Positions 1-7,590 of a stretch of DNA of 16,696 nt are shown piece by piece. Source of the stretch: Deltaproteobacteria bacterium. GTDB lineage: Bacteria > Desulfobacterota > Deferrimicrobia > Deferrimicrobiales > Deferrimicrobiaceae. Under the pieces are notes generated by a model. That model was not told where the DNA came from and ran no database searches. It worked only from the letters and a program-made list of their open reading frames with translations. The stretch's first letter is position 1. Each line of letters opens with the position of its first letter. The translations under genes and the position numbers were made by a program. The stretch lies in NCBI GenBank assembly GCA_003105225.1, contig PQAK01000049.1, forward strand, positions 1-16,696, read 5' to 3'.

Positions 1-1164
1 TCGATCTATCTGGTGGAATCCTTCCATGCCACCGCAATCGGCTTGGGCATCTTTTCGTCGATGTATTTCTACCCGTATGCCGTCTGTCAGCCCTTTGTCG
101 GGGTTCTCACCGACCGCCTGGGGGGAAGGCGGATTATCGCCTGTTTCACCTTCATCGCGTTCCTCGGATGCCTGCTGTTCAGCGTTTCGAGGGAAATGGT
201 TTCCGCATCCCTGGGAAGGGTCCTCGTCGGGATCGGGGTGGCCGGAGCGTTTGTCCCCAGCATCGAGATACTCGCCCCCCTGTTCCAGGCCAATCAGTTC
301 GGCCTGATCAACGGCCTTCTCATGACCATCGGAACGGCGGGAGCCATCGGAGCCTCCGTCCCTCTCGCCGCGTCCGCGCTCCATTTCGGATGGAGGCAAA
401 CGTTCCTGATCATTGCCCTTGCGACCCTGACCTTGAGTCTCCTGGCGTTTTCGGTCATTCGCGAGGGAAGGAAGAGCGTGTCGAAAGGCGGTACGAGCAA
501 TGGGGGCGAAGGACGGAGTTCGCTGAAGGACTCGATCCGGCTGATCCTTCGCGATCGCTATTTCTGGCTCAAGGGGTTTCTCCTGTTTTTCATCTTCGGT
601 ACCTACATCACCTTCCAAGGCCTTTGGAGCTACCCGCTGCTGGTCGGCGTCTACAGGATCGACGGCATCTTTGCGAGCAAGATCTTGATGACGATCGGCA
701 TCGGATTCATATCGAGCTCGGTCTTGACGGGCTTCCTCTCTGACAGGATTTTCAAGAGCCGGAAGCTTCCGATCGTCTCGCTGACGGGGATGTTCGCGAT
801 GACCTGGTGGGTCCTCGTGATTTACCTGGAGACATTGAACCGGAATGCCCTTGTCGCGGTTTTCTTTTTCATGGGCTTTGCCGCGGGGGGACTGAACCCG
901 ATCCTCTTCACAATGGTCAAGGAGCTGCTGACCGAGAAGGGCGTCGGGGTCGGCCTTGGCATCGGCCTTATCAACCCATCCGCGTTCGTGGGCGTGGCCT
1001 TCTATCAAACCGTCACCGGGTACGTTATCGGCCATGGCTCCGCCGTCCAGCGGCTGTCATCCACCGCCGGCTACCGCAATGCGTTTTTATTGTGCGCCGT
1101 TACGAGCCTGTTCGCCTTTTTCCTGACCTTCTTCCTGAAAGAAACGTATCCACGAACGCAGTAA
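1..1164 (+). CDS. MFS transporter, 5'-truncated by window edge
   Basis: Major facilitator superfamily permease of the inner membrane; the substrate cannot be told from the sequence. The frame is open from base 1. A GTG at 13 could be read as a start, but the first visible residues already form the second membrane helix of the fold, followed by the MFS loop 2-3 signature (GVLTDRLGGRR, about 30 residues in), so helix 1 and the true start lie upstream of the window. Hydrophobic segments alternate to the C-terminus, with a hydrophilic central loop at about residues 150-175 (rich in S, G, K) separating the two six-helix halves. The protein ends shortly after the last helix at FFLKETYPRTQ, so the 3' end is complete. 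It lies 92 nt upstream of a dehydrogenase/hydratase pair on the same strand and could import an acid processed by those enzymes; that link is inference. The superfamily assignment is firm. Confidence 0.9.
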   Translation, partial: SIYLVESFHATAIGLGIFSSMYFYPYAVCQPFVGVLTDRLGGRRIIACFTFIAFLGCLLFSVSREMVSASLGRVLVGIGVAGAFVPSIEILAPLFQANQFGLINGLLMTIGTAGAIGASVPLAASALHFGWRQTFLIIALATLTLSLLAFSVIREGRKSVSKGGTSNGGEGRSSLKDSIRLILRDRYFWLKGFLLFFIFGTYITFQGLWSYPLLVGVYRIDGIFASKILMTIGIGFISSSVLTGFLSDRIFKSRKLPIVSLTGMFAMTWWVLVIYLETLNRNALVAVFFFMGFAAGGLNPILFTMVKELLTEKGVGVGLGIGLINPSAFVGVAFYQTVTGYVIGHGSAVQRLSSTAGYRNAFLLCAVTSLFAFFLTFFLKETYPRTQ

Positions 1165-1244
1165 TCTCCATCCGTCGAAGAGAAGGGAAGGCCGAGCTGC
1201 GGCACGCCCGCGCAGAGGTTGATGGCAGGGGATCCTAAAGAGCT

Positions 1245-1251
1245 AAGGAGG
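1245..1251 (+). promoter_or_regulatory. Shine-Dalgarno site of the SDR gene
   Basis: AAGGAGG lies 5 nt before the ATG at 1257. A second ATG at 1253 is in another frame and too close to the site. A third at 1266, in frame, is 14 nt away and too far. The site therefore fixes the SDR start at 1257. Confidence 0.75.
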
Positions 1252-1256
1252 AATGG

Positions 1257-2171
1257 ATGGAAGGCATGCTGCAAGATAAGGTCGTAATCGTCACGGGGGC
1301 GGGCAGCGGTATCGGGCGTGACATCGCTTTCGCGATGGCCTCCGAGGGGGCGAAGGTAGTGGTGAACGACGTCGGGACCTCACTCCGGGGCGAGGGTCGA
1401 GATTCCGGTCCTGCGCAGAAGGTCGCCGACGAGATACGGGCCAAGGGCGGTGCCGCGATGGCCAACACCGACAGCGTCGCCGTGTGGGAGTCCGCCAGTC
1501 GCATCGTGCAGAGCGCAGTCGATTCCTTCAGCCGCATCGACGTTGTGGTGAACAATGCGGGCATCCTGCGGGACCGGATCTTTTTCAACATGAGCGTAGA
1601 GGACTGGAAGGCGGTTGTCGACGTCCACCTGAACGGAACCTTCTTCGTATCGCGCGCCGCCGCTCCCCACTTCAAGGGCCAGGGTTCCGGCTGTTACATT
1701 CACATGACCTCGACCTCCGGGCTGATCGGAAACACGGGGCAGGCGAACTACTCGGCAGCCAAGATCGGGATTACAGGCCTGTCGAAGTCGATTGCGCTTG
1801 ACATGGCGAGATACAACGTGCGCTCGAACTGCATATCGCCGTTCGCCTGGAGCCGTATGAGCGGCTCGATCCCGGCCGAAACGCCGGAGGAGAAGGCGCG
1901 AGTGGAAAAGCTAAAGCGCATGGAGTCCCGGAAAATCGCGCCGCTCGCAGTGTTTCTTGCCAGCGATGCGGCGAAGGGAGTCAACGGGCAGATCTTTACC
2001 TCTCGCGCCAATGAGCTCTTCCTTATGAGCCAAATCCGCCCGTTGCGATCCGTGCATCGCTCCGAGGGCTGGTCGCCCCGCTCGATCGCGGAGCATGCGC
2101 TGCCGGCGCTGCGATCTCACTTTTACGGGCTCGACCGCTCTGCGGACGTGTTCAGCTGGGATCCCATCTGA
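1257..2171 (+). CDS. MFE-2-type short-chain dehydrogenase (3-hydroxyacyl-CoA dehydrogenase-like)
   Basis: SDR-family oxidoreductase of 304 residues, longer than the usual 250. Seen: dinucleotide site TGAGSGIG at residues 13-20; an aspartate after strand 2 (VVND, D38), which suggests preference for NAD; NNAG at 99-102; catalytic N126; S152; and YSAAK with Y165 and K169. The stretch following VVND, with an inserted GEGRDSGPA segment and then DEIRAKGG and AN-DSV, matches the (3R)-hydroxyacyl-CoA dehydrogenase part of peroxisomal MFE-2 enzymes rather than FabG. A C-terminal tail of about 50 residues follows NGQIF and ends in FSWDPI. The MaoC-type hydratase starts 33 nt downstream, so the two genes probably act together as a separated MFE-2, interconverting trans-2-enoyl-CoA, D-3-hydroxyacyl-CoA and 3-ketoacyl-CoA. 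The family is certain; the acyl substrate is unknown. Confidence 0.9.
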   Translation: MEGMLQDKVVIVTGAGSGIGRDIAFAMASEGAKVVVNDVGTSLRGEGRDSGPAQKVADEIRAKGGAAMANTDSVAVWESASRIVQSAVDSFSRIDVVVNNAGILRDRIFFNMSVEDWKAVVDVHLNGTFFVSRAAAPHFKGQGSGCYIHMTSTSGLIGNTGQANYSAAKIGITGLSKSIALDMARYNVRSNCISPFAWSRMSGSIPAETPEEKARVEKLKRMESRKIAPLAVFLASDAAKGVNGQIFTSRANELFLMSQIRPLRSVHRSEGWSPRSIAEHALPALRSHFYGLDRSADVFSWDPI

Positions 2172-2204
2172 TCCGGCACATCCTACGGCGGAAGGGAGAG
2201 CGAG

Positions 2205-3089
2205 ATGGCCATCGATTACGTAAAATTGAAGCACTGGGCCTTCGAGGACGTCGAGCAGACGTATTCCGAGAAGGACAGCATGTTGTATGCGCTGGGTCTC
2301 GGATTTGGCCATGATCCTTTGGACGAAATGCAGCTGCGATTCGTCTATGAAAAGGACCTCGTGGCCGTGCCCACGATGGCGGTGGTGCTGGGATCGCCCG
2401 GGTTCTGGCTGAAGGACCCCGCAACCGGCGTGGACTGGGTACAGGCCGTCCATGGCGAACATTCCCTGACCCTGCACAAGCCGCTGCCCTCCGCGGGGAC
2501 AGTCATTGGCCGCCTGCGCGTGTCGGCGATCGTCGACAAGGGCAAGGACAAGGGCGCGCTGCTGGTCCAGGAGCGGACGCTGCACGATAAAGAATCGGGT
2601 GACGTGCTGGCCACGATCGAGCACCTCACCTTCTGCCGTGGAGACGGAGGATTCTCCGGGATCCCGGGCAATGGCCCGAAGGGCGGGGATCCGGCGCCGG
2701 CCGCGAAGCCAGGGACGCCCGACGCCCTGCCCGATGCGGTTTGCGACTTGCCGACGCTTCCGCAGGCCGCACTTCTTTATCGCCTGAACTCCGACTACAA
2801 CCCGTTGCACGCGGATCCATCGGTCGCGAGGGCGGCAGGGTTCGTTCGGCCGATTCTACACGGGCTGTGCACGTACGGAGTTGCGGGGCGTTCGATCCTG
2901 AAGACGTACTGCGGCTATGATCCCGGCCGGTTCCTGGGGTTGGGTGCGCGTTTTTCCGCGCCTGTCTTCCCGGGGGAAACGATCCGAACCGAGATGTGGC
3001 GGCGCGGCGACACGGTGCACTTCCGCTCGCGCGCGATCGAACGTAACGTCGTCGTTCTCAGTAGCGGAGTGGCCAAAGTCGCTTCATGA
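2205..3089 (+). CDS. MaoC-family enoyl-CoA hydratase 2
   Basis: Double-hotdog hydratase of 294 residues, the size of stand-alone hydratase 2 or the hydratase half of MFE-2. The N-terminal half (about 1-145) is the degenerate hotdog with GLGFGHDPLDEMQLRFVYE, typical of these enzymes. The C-terminal half (about 180-294) holds the catalytic hydratase-2 motif SDYNPLHADP, with the dyad D197 and H202, followed by AGFVRPILHG. The position before the catalytic Asp, usually Gly in family members I recall (SGD), is Ser here. A proline/glycine-rich linker (about 150-178) joins the halves. Known chemistry of the family is reversible hydration of trans-2-enoyl-CoA to (3R)-hydroxyacyl-CoA in the cytosol. 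A GAAGGGAG ribosome site precedes the ATG. The gene follows the SDR at 33 nt and ends facing the response regulator. Confidence 0.9.
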   Translation: MAIDYVKLKHWAFEDVEQTYSEKDSMLYALGLGFGHDPLDEMQLRFVYEKDLVAVPTMAVVLGSPGFWLKDPATGVDWVQAVHGEHSLTLHKPLPSAGTVIGRLRVSAIVDKGKDKGALLVQERTLHDKESGDVLATIEHLTFCRGDGGFSGIPGNGPKGGDPAPAAKPGTPDALPDAVCDLPTLPQAALLYRLNSDYNPLHADPSVARAAGFVRPILHGLCTYGVAGRSILKTYCGYDPGRFLGLGARFSAPVFPGETIRTEMWRRGDTVHFRSRAIERNVVVLSSGVAKVAS

Positions 3090-3120
3090 GTCGATCGCCG
3101 TCGTACGGTCGAATCGATTC
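3088..3120. terminator. Possible hairpin between convergent genes
   Basis: The 31-nt gap between the hydratase stop and the response-regulator stop is an inverted repeat. The outer arms 3088-3095 (GAGTCGAT) and 3113-3120 (ATCGATTC) pair with one G-U, and an inner CCGT/ACGG stem (3098-3101 with 3105-3108) has a CGT loop. No U-tract follows on either strand, so a bidirectional termination or RNA-end-protecting role is only a guess from position. Confidence 0.3.
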
Positions 3121-3771
3121 CTACATGGTGATGATCCGGCCCTGGAGGGCCTGGGTGACGGCTTTCGCCCGGGATGAGACTCCCATTTTACGAAACAGGC
3201 TCTTCACGTGCGACCTGACGGTGTGCTCGGAGATGCACAAGACTTCGGCAATTGCCCGGTCGGTGTTCCCTGCCGCTATTTCCTTCAGGATCTCCAACTC
3301 TCTTCGGGTAAAGAGAACTTTTCCGGATCCCTTGGAATCCTGGGGTTCTTTTTTCAGGCGGTTGAAGATGTCAGCCGTGACCGTCGGATCCAGGAATGCC
3401 TGGTTTTCCATGACCTGATGGACGATTTTGAGAAGCTCTTCCCGCTGGACTTTCTTAAGGACATACCCCTTGGCCCCGGCCCGAATGGCTTCCGTAACAT
3501 ATTGATCATCCTCATAAATGGTCAATATGATGACCTTTATGTGCGGGTATTTTTCGGACACCAGTCGAGTCGATTCGATCCCGTTGATTCCCGGCATCCG
3601 GATGTCCATGAAGATGAGGTCCGGGGAAACCTTCTCCAATTGCTGCAGGCACTCCAAGCCGGTCCTGGCCTCTGCAATGACTTCCATCACCTCGTCGATT
3701 TCGCATAACTGCTTGAGCCCTTCGCGAACGACCGGATGGTCGTCGACAATCATCACCTTGATTTTTTCCAT
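3121..3771 (-). CDS. NarL/FixJ-family response regulator
   Basis: DNA-binding response regulator of 216 residues, standard for the family. The receiver domain (about 4-120) has the acidic pair D10/D11, the phosphoacceptor D56 in FMDIRMPG, T84 and the conserved lysine K106 in YVLKK. The LuxR-type helix-turn-helix (about 153-212) begins FTRRELEILKEIAAG and contains the recognition region ISEHTVRSHVKSLFRKMGV. Phosphorylation by the partner kinase should promote dimerisation and promoter binding. The ATG at 3771 lies 9 nt after the kinase stop codon, so the two are one transcript, kinase first. Only a weak GGCTGGA ribosome site precedes it, consistent with translational coupling. The target genes are not evident; the neighbouring transporter/hydratase cluster is possible but unproven. 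Confidence 0.95.
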   Translation of the reverse strand: MEKIKVMIVDDHPVVREGLKQLCEIDEVMEVIAEARTGLECLQQLEKVSPDLIFMDIRMPGINGIESTRLVSEKYPHIKVIILTIYEDDQYVTEAIRAGAKGYVLKKVQREELLKIVHQVMENQAFLDPTVTADIFNRLKKEPQDSKGSGKVLFTRRELEILKEIAAGNTDRAIAEVLCISEHTVRSHVKSLFRKMGVSSRAKAVTQALQGRIITM

Positions 3772-3780
3772 TTCCAGCCC

Positions 3781-5484
3781 TCAGTGAATGGGAACGTAGG
3801 CCTCTACCCGACATCCCCCGTTGTGTGAAGTACGAATGACCAGTCTTCCTCCTACCGCTATCATCCGCTCTTTCATGGAGAGAAGCCCCAGCTTGTGGTG
3901 GTCTTTCACGGGTGACGCTCCTTCGGACAGATCGAAGCCTCTTCCCTTGTCTTCCACGACCATGACGATCTGCCCCTTTTCCGCTTTCAGGCTCAATTCG
4001 GCATGATCGGCTCCGGAGTGCTTATATACGTTGGTCAAGGCCTCCTGCGCGATGCGGAAAAAACAAATGTTCGCTTCAGGGGGAAGGTGGATCTTCTTCG
4101 TCAAATTGACCGTCAATTGGATACCCGTCTCGCGGGTGAAATAGTCCACATGCCTTTTCAAGGCCGGCACCAGCCCGATCGTGTCGATAAGATCCGGCCG
4201 AAGATTGGCGATCAGCTCCTTGCTTTGATCGATGGCTTGATGCACCGTATGGACCAGGCTATTTAGCTGGTCGATTGACTTCGCGGGGTTGTTTTTAATC
4301 AGTTCTTTGCAGAATTGAATCTTGTAGCTGATTCCGGAAAGAGACTGGGCCAAGGTATCGTGAATGTCGGCTGCCAGTCGTTTTCTTTCCTCTTCCTGAA
4401 TCGTCAGGATCTTACTGGTCAGCAAGCTCAACTCCTTGTGGCTTCGCTCTATCTCTTCGATCATTAATGCATTTTCCAATGCCACTGCCATTATGTACAG
4501 CAGCTGGTAGATAAGTCCCAGCTCTTTTTCGTGGAAAACGAAGTCCTCGTTGTTATGGAGGGCGATGACGCCGTACACACGCCGGTGCGTTTTTATCGGA
4601 ACGCAAACCGAACGTTTCAGCTTCGACACGCCGATCTCGTGCTTGAGTCCCTTGCCGACATACCAATATAAAGGCACCCCTTTTTTTAATGTATTTTCCA
4701 TCATTGGGGTCATGAATCGAGTCCCGGCAGGAGAAGGATAGAATTGCGCCTCCCGGGTGCCGTCCTTTCGAAGAAGGAGAATGGCACTCTTCTTGATATT
4801 GAAAAATGCCATTACCTTCTTCAAGGTCAGCAACACGATTTCCCGGTGATCAAAGATTGTAATGATCTTCTGCGTGAAGTCGTAGATTTCCTGGAGATAG
4901 GTCACTTTTTCGGAGATCATTTCCTCCCGGGCTTTGATAAACGACGCCGCGATGAGGTTGTAATCCTTGAACAGCACGTCGTTTAATTCCCACATACCCG
5001 AACGGATGGCGGGTTCCTTCATTTGTCCGGGGGTGCTTTTATCCAGCAAATCTTCGATGATCTGCCGGAAGCATTGATGAATCTGAAAGCTGAAATCCAG
5101 ATCGAACCCTTGGATCGTTCGGTTCCAGGCCAGTGCCTTTATGTAATTGAAAAGACGCTCGTGGTTTCCTTCCAGCGAGCTTGTCAACAGGTTGATCCAA
5201 TACTTCAAGGCCACCTGGCCTTCACGGGTTCGAATGATAAATTCCTGATAAGAGGACCATTCGACCCGGTCCAGTCGCAAAACCATTTCCTTGAAAATAT
5301 GGTTCCGATAATAACGGCAGAAGTTTTTGATGGAGTCGAAGGTCTTGTCGGGCGATTTGATTTTCGATCGAGGATCGGTTCGGGTCGAGTGGCGGATCAT
5401 GCTGCTCACCGCTGGGACAACTGTCGTTACGAGGATTCCGAAGCCCCGCGGCTGCACCAGTTTTACCCGCCGGTCCAAGCGCAT
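3781..5484 (-). CDS. GAF-containing NarX/LiaS-type sensor histidine kinase
   Basis: Histidine kinase of 567 residues and partner of the downstream regulator. Order seen: an N-terminal, mainly helical region (about 45-200) of unassigned type; a GAF domain (about 205-345, with KKSAILLL, VCVPIKTHRRVYGVIALHN); a HisKA_3 dimerisation domain with phosphoacceptor H375 in EEERKRLAADIHD; and a HATPase_c domain with N485 in the N-box (FRIAQEALTNVYKHS), the G1 box EDKGRGFD (511-518) and a G2-like GLLSMKER. There is no clear transmembrane pair, so it is probably cytosolic, sensing through GAF and/or the N-terminal region. The start is uncertain: the ATG at 5484 adds 28 residues with a short hydrophobic stretch (GFGILVTTVVPAVSS), while the ATG at 5400 has GGTGA six nt upstream. 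Base composition is clearly more AT-rich than the genes to the right. Confidence 0.92.
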   Translation of the reverse strand: MRLDRRVKLVQPRGFGILVTTVVPAVSSMIRHSTRTDPRSKIKSPDKTFDSIKNFCRYYRNHIFKEMVLRLDRVEWSSYQEFIIRTREGQVALKYWINLLTSSLEGNHERLFNYIKALAWNRTIQGFDLDFSFQIHQCFRQIIEDLLDKSTPGQMKEPAIRSGMWELNDVLFKDYNLIAASFIKAREEMISEKVTYLQEIYDFTQKIITIFDHREIVLLTLKKVMAFFNIKKSAILLLRKDGTREAQFYPSPAGTRFMTPMMENTLKKGVPLYWYVGKGLKHEIGVSKLKRSVCVPIKTHRRVYGVIALHNNEDFVFHEKELGLIYQLLYIMAVALENALMIEEIERSHKELSLLTSKILTIQEEERKRLAADIHDTLAQSLSGISYKIQFCKELIKNNPAKSIDQLNSLVHTVHQAIDQSKELIANLRPDLIDTIGLVPALKRHVDYFTRETGIQLTVNLTKKIHLPPEANICFFRIAQEALTNVYKHSGADHAELSLKAEKGQIVMVVEDKGRGFDLSEGASPVKDHHKLGLLSMKERMIAVGGRLVIRTSHNGGCRVEAYVPIH

Positions 5485-5518
5485 GGCTCCAGGATCCCCA
5501 CAGGAAACAATATCTTAC

Positions 5519-5547
5519 ACTCTATATGAAGTTGCGCTTCCTGACAA
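5519..5547 (-). promoter_or_regulatory. Candidate promoter for the kinase-regulator operon
   Basis: In the AT-rich 108-nt gap upstream of the kinase, minus-strand TTGTCA (5542-5547) precedes the overlapping AT-rich hexamers TATAGA, ATAGAG and TAGAGT (5519-5526) with 15-17 nt spacing. The -35 match is good and the -10 is poor. The call rests on position and partial consensus only. Confidence 0.25.
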
Positions 5548-5592
5548 ACCTCATTCTTCCAAAAAACCGACGGTCTCGTTTCAATTTGCGGG

Positions 5593-6426
5593 TTAGGGAT
5601 CAGCCAGGATCCGCCGCTCGAACGTCATCGTCTCCAGGTGGCCGACGACCACGGCAAGGCCGTCGGCCGACTGCCCCGGCTGGATGCAGACGGTGCGGCC
5701 GATCGTCGCCTTCCAGGCGCCGCTGACTTCGGGGGACTCGTGGATGTGCCCGTGAAGGGAGAGGAGCGGCTGGCGCTTTTCGAGGAACGCGAGCGTCGCC
5801 GGCGACCCCACCGCGGCGCCTCCCCGGCAGACGTCGAGCCCCAGCCCCGAGGGAGGGCCATGGAGGACGTAGACGGCACGGGCGGGGTCCCGCGGCTCGG
5901 GAAGCCGGGTGAGCTCCTCCTCGATCGTGGGAAGGGTCCCGGCGTACGCGGGCCAGTCGGGGATCTCCTCCCACCCGCCGGGGATCGAAAGGATCCCCCT
6001 GCCGGACTGGGGGGGGAAGCGGAAATCGCGCGCATCCATCCGCGCGCGGTCCTTCAGGCGGAACGGGAAGTCTGTCACCAGGTTCATCCCGATGAATTCG
6101 TGAGGCCCCACGGCGATGCATCTCCCGGCGAGATTCCCCACGAGGGGGTATTTCCCGCAGACGGACTCGAACAGGGGGTCGTGGGCGCGCAGGTCGTCGT
6201 TCGCGGTCAGCCCCAGGTGCCGGATCCCGGCGGCCTGGTACCGCGCGAAGAGCGGGTCGAGGAAGTCCCGGAGGAACCTCGCCTGCTCCTCGTGCAGCCT
6301 CCCGTGGGGGAACATGTCCCCGCCGTTGACGACCAGCTCCGCGCGCAGTTCCTCCGCCAGGCCGAGCGTGCGCTCGTACTTCCACCGGCTCCCGTGCAGG
6401 TCGGTGACGAAGAGGAACGTTCCCAT
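5593..6426 (-). CDS. Metallophosphoesterase, cytosolic, variant motif III
   Basis: Calcineurin-like metallophosphoesterase of 277 residues without signal peptide or membrane helix. Metal-site motifs: DLH (D9, H11), GGD (D37), LHGPPS (H189) and the GHIH motif (H227, H229). The usual GNHE block is replaced by TANDD (N76, D77): the metal-ligand Asn is kept but the following catalytic His is Asp, as in some small MPE subfamilies. The fold and metal site are clear; the substrate is unknown. The gene starts 7 nt after the stop of the membrane-anchored metallophosphoesterase, so they share a transcript. No Shine-Dalgarno is visible before the ATG; instead a perfect TATAAT lies 6 nt upstream, which would suit a leaderless transcript if it is active. 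A weak three-base-pair hairpin followed by T6 lies downstream and is not convincing as a terminator. Confidence 0.85.
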   Translation of the reverse strand: MGTFLFVTDLHGSRWKYERTLGLAEELRAELVVNGGDMFPHGRLHEEQARFLRDFLDPLFARYQAAGIRHLGLTANDDLRAHDPLFESVCGKYPLVGNLAGRCIAVGPHEFIGMNLVTDFPFRLKDRARMDARDFRFPPQSGRGILSIPGGWEEIPDWPAYAGTLPTIEEELTRLPEPRDPARAVYVLHGPPSGLGLDVCRGGAAVGSPATLAFLEKRQPLLSLHGHIHESPEVSGAWKATIGRTVCIQPGQSADGLAVVVGHLETMTFERRILADP

Positions 6427-6433
6427 GCGACGA

Positions 6434-7582
6434 TTATAACCGGTCGGGGGGGCGCTCGATGTCGATGATCGTCACCTCGGGAGAGGCGAGGAAGCGCATC
6501 GGCGGTCCCCAGGTGCCCGTCCCTCTGCTGGTGTAGAGGGCCGCCCCGCCCTTGGATTCGTACAAGCCGGACAGGAGCGGGTAGAAGAGCCGGACCAGGA
6601 GCCGGAAGGGGAAGATCTGGCCGTTGTGCGTGTGGCCGGAAAGCTGCAGGTCGGCCGCCGTTCGCGCGGCGGGCGAGAGAACGGGGCGGTGCTTGAGAAG
6701 GATCGTGAAGCGGGGGGAGGGACCGCTTCCCATCAGCTCCTCTTCCGAACGGCCCTCGCGCGGAACGAAACTCCCTGCCGCCGGGTCGTCCACGCCGACG
6801 AGGCGGAGGGCGTTTCCGACCGGCGCGTCCTGTCCCCTCAAGACCGTGAAGCCGGCCCGGCGCGTGAAATCGAGCGAGGGGCCGATCCCCGCGTAGAACT
6901 CGTGGTTCCCGGTCACCGCGTACTTGCCGAGCGGGGCGGGGATGTCCCGCAGGATCCCGGACAATCCGTCCAGGTGGTTGATCCGCCCGTCGACCAGGTC
7001 CCCCGTGGAGACGACCAGGTCCGGCTTCGCATCCCGGATCGCCTCCGCGATGGCGCGCGCCCTCCGGTGCCGGACCATCAGTCCCAGGTGCACGTCGGAG
7101 ATCTGGGCGATGCGAATCCTCCGGGCGGCCGCGGGAAGCTTCTCCGTCTCGATGCGGAGGTGCTCCGTCCGAAGGTGGGAGGCCTCGAGGAAGGAATAGA
7201 ACCCAAGCACGACGGAGAGCGCCGCGAGGGACAGGAACGCGGGTCTGCCGTAGACGATGAGCCCCTTAGGCGTGTTGCCGAAGACGGCGGATGCGGCGCG
7301 GGCGGCGAGGTTGGCTCCGTCCAGCGCGAGGTTCGTCCAGGTGAAAAAAAAGAGCAGCCCCATCCAGACATATGCGATCCAGGAAACCCACCGGGAGGCC
7401 CCTTCCATCCCCCGCACGGAAAAAAAATAGACGATCAGGGGGCCGCACAGAAGCGCCGCCAGCACGGGCGCCGCCGCGAGCAGCGTCTTCCACCCGAATC
7501 CGAAAGCGGTCTGCGCCTTGTACAGCGCGTAGGCGTGGGTCCCGCCGTAGACCAGGAAGAAGGTGAGAAGGAAAAGGGACAA
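6434..7582 (-). CDS. Membrane-anchored metallophosphoesterase (YkuE-like)
   Basis: Metallophosphoesterase of 382 residues counted from the TTG at 7582. The N-terminal about 135 residues hold four hydrophobic helices (about 1-17, 35-55, 67-85, 112-132). The phosphoesterase domain follows, with all five canonical blocks: SDVHLG (D163, H165), TGDLVDGR (D195), TGNHEFY (N226, H227), LKHRP (H298) and SGHTHNGQIFPF (H317, H319). This layout matches the YkuE/YaeI group, some members of which act on phospholipid headgroups or on UDP-diacylglucosamine-type substrates; the substrate here is not determinable. The frame also has a GTG at 7591, but an AAGGAG ribosome site overlaps that codon, so the TTG eight nt downstream of the site is the better start. 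It is the first gene of a two-gene metallophosphoesterase operon. Confidence 0.85.
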   Translation of the reverse strand: MSLFLLTFFLVYGGTHAYALYKAQTAFGFGWKTLLAAAPVLAALLCGPLIVYFFSVRGMEGASRWVSWIAYVWMGLLFFFTWTNLALDGANLAARAASAVFGNTPKGLIVYGRPAFLSLAALSVVLGFYSFLEASHLRTEHLRIETEKLPAAARRIRIAQISDVHLGLMVRHRRARAIAEAIRDAKPDLVVSTGDLVDGRINHLDGLSGILRDIPAPLGKYAVTGNHEFYAGIGPSLDFTRRAGFTVLRGQDAPVGNALRLVGVDDPAAGSFVPREGRSEEELMGSGPSPRFTILLKHRPVLSPAARTAADLQLSGHTHNGQIFPFRLLVRLFYPLLSGLYESKGGAALYTSRGTGTWGPPMRFLASPEVTIIDIERPPDRL

Positions 7583-7590
7583 GGGAAACA

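Noticed and set aside
1911..2810. Minus-strand open frame opposite the SDR and hydratase
   Set aside because: Both plus-strand genes have full catalytic motifs; the antisense product has no recognisable feature.
5540..5592. Possible terminator after the soluble metallophosphoesterase
   Set aside because: The T6 run is preceded only by a three-base-pair stem (ACC/GGT); too weak to support.
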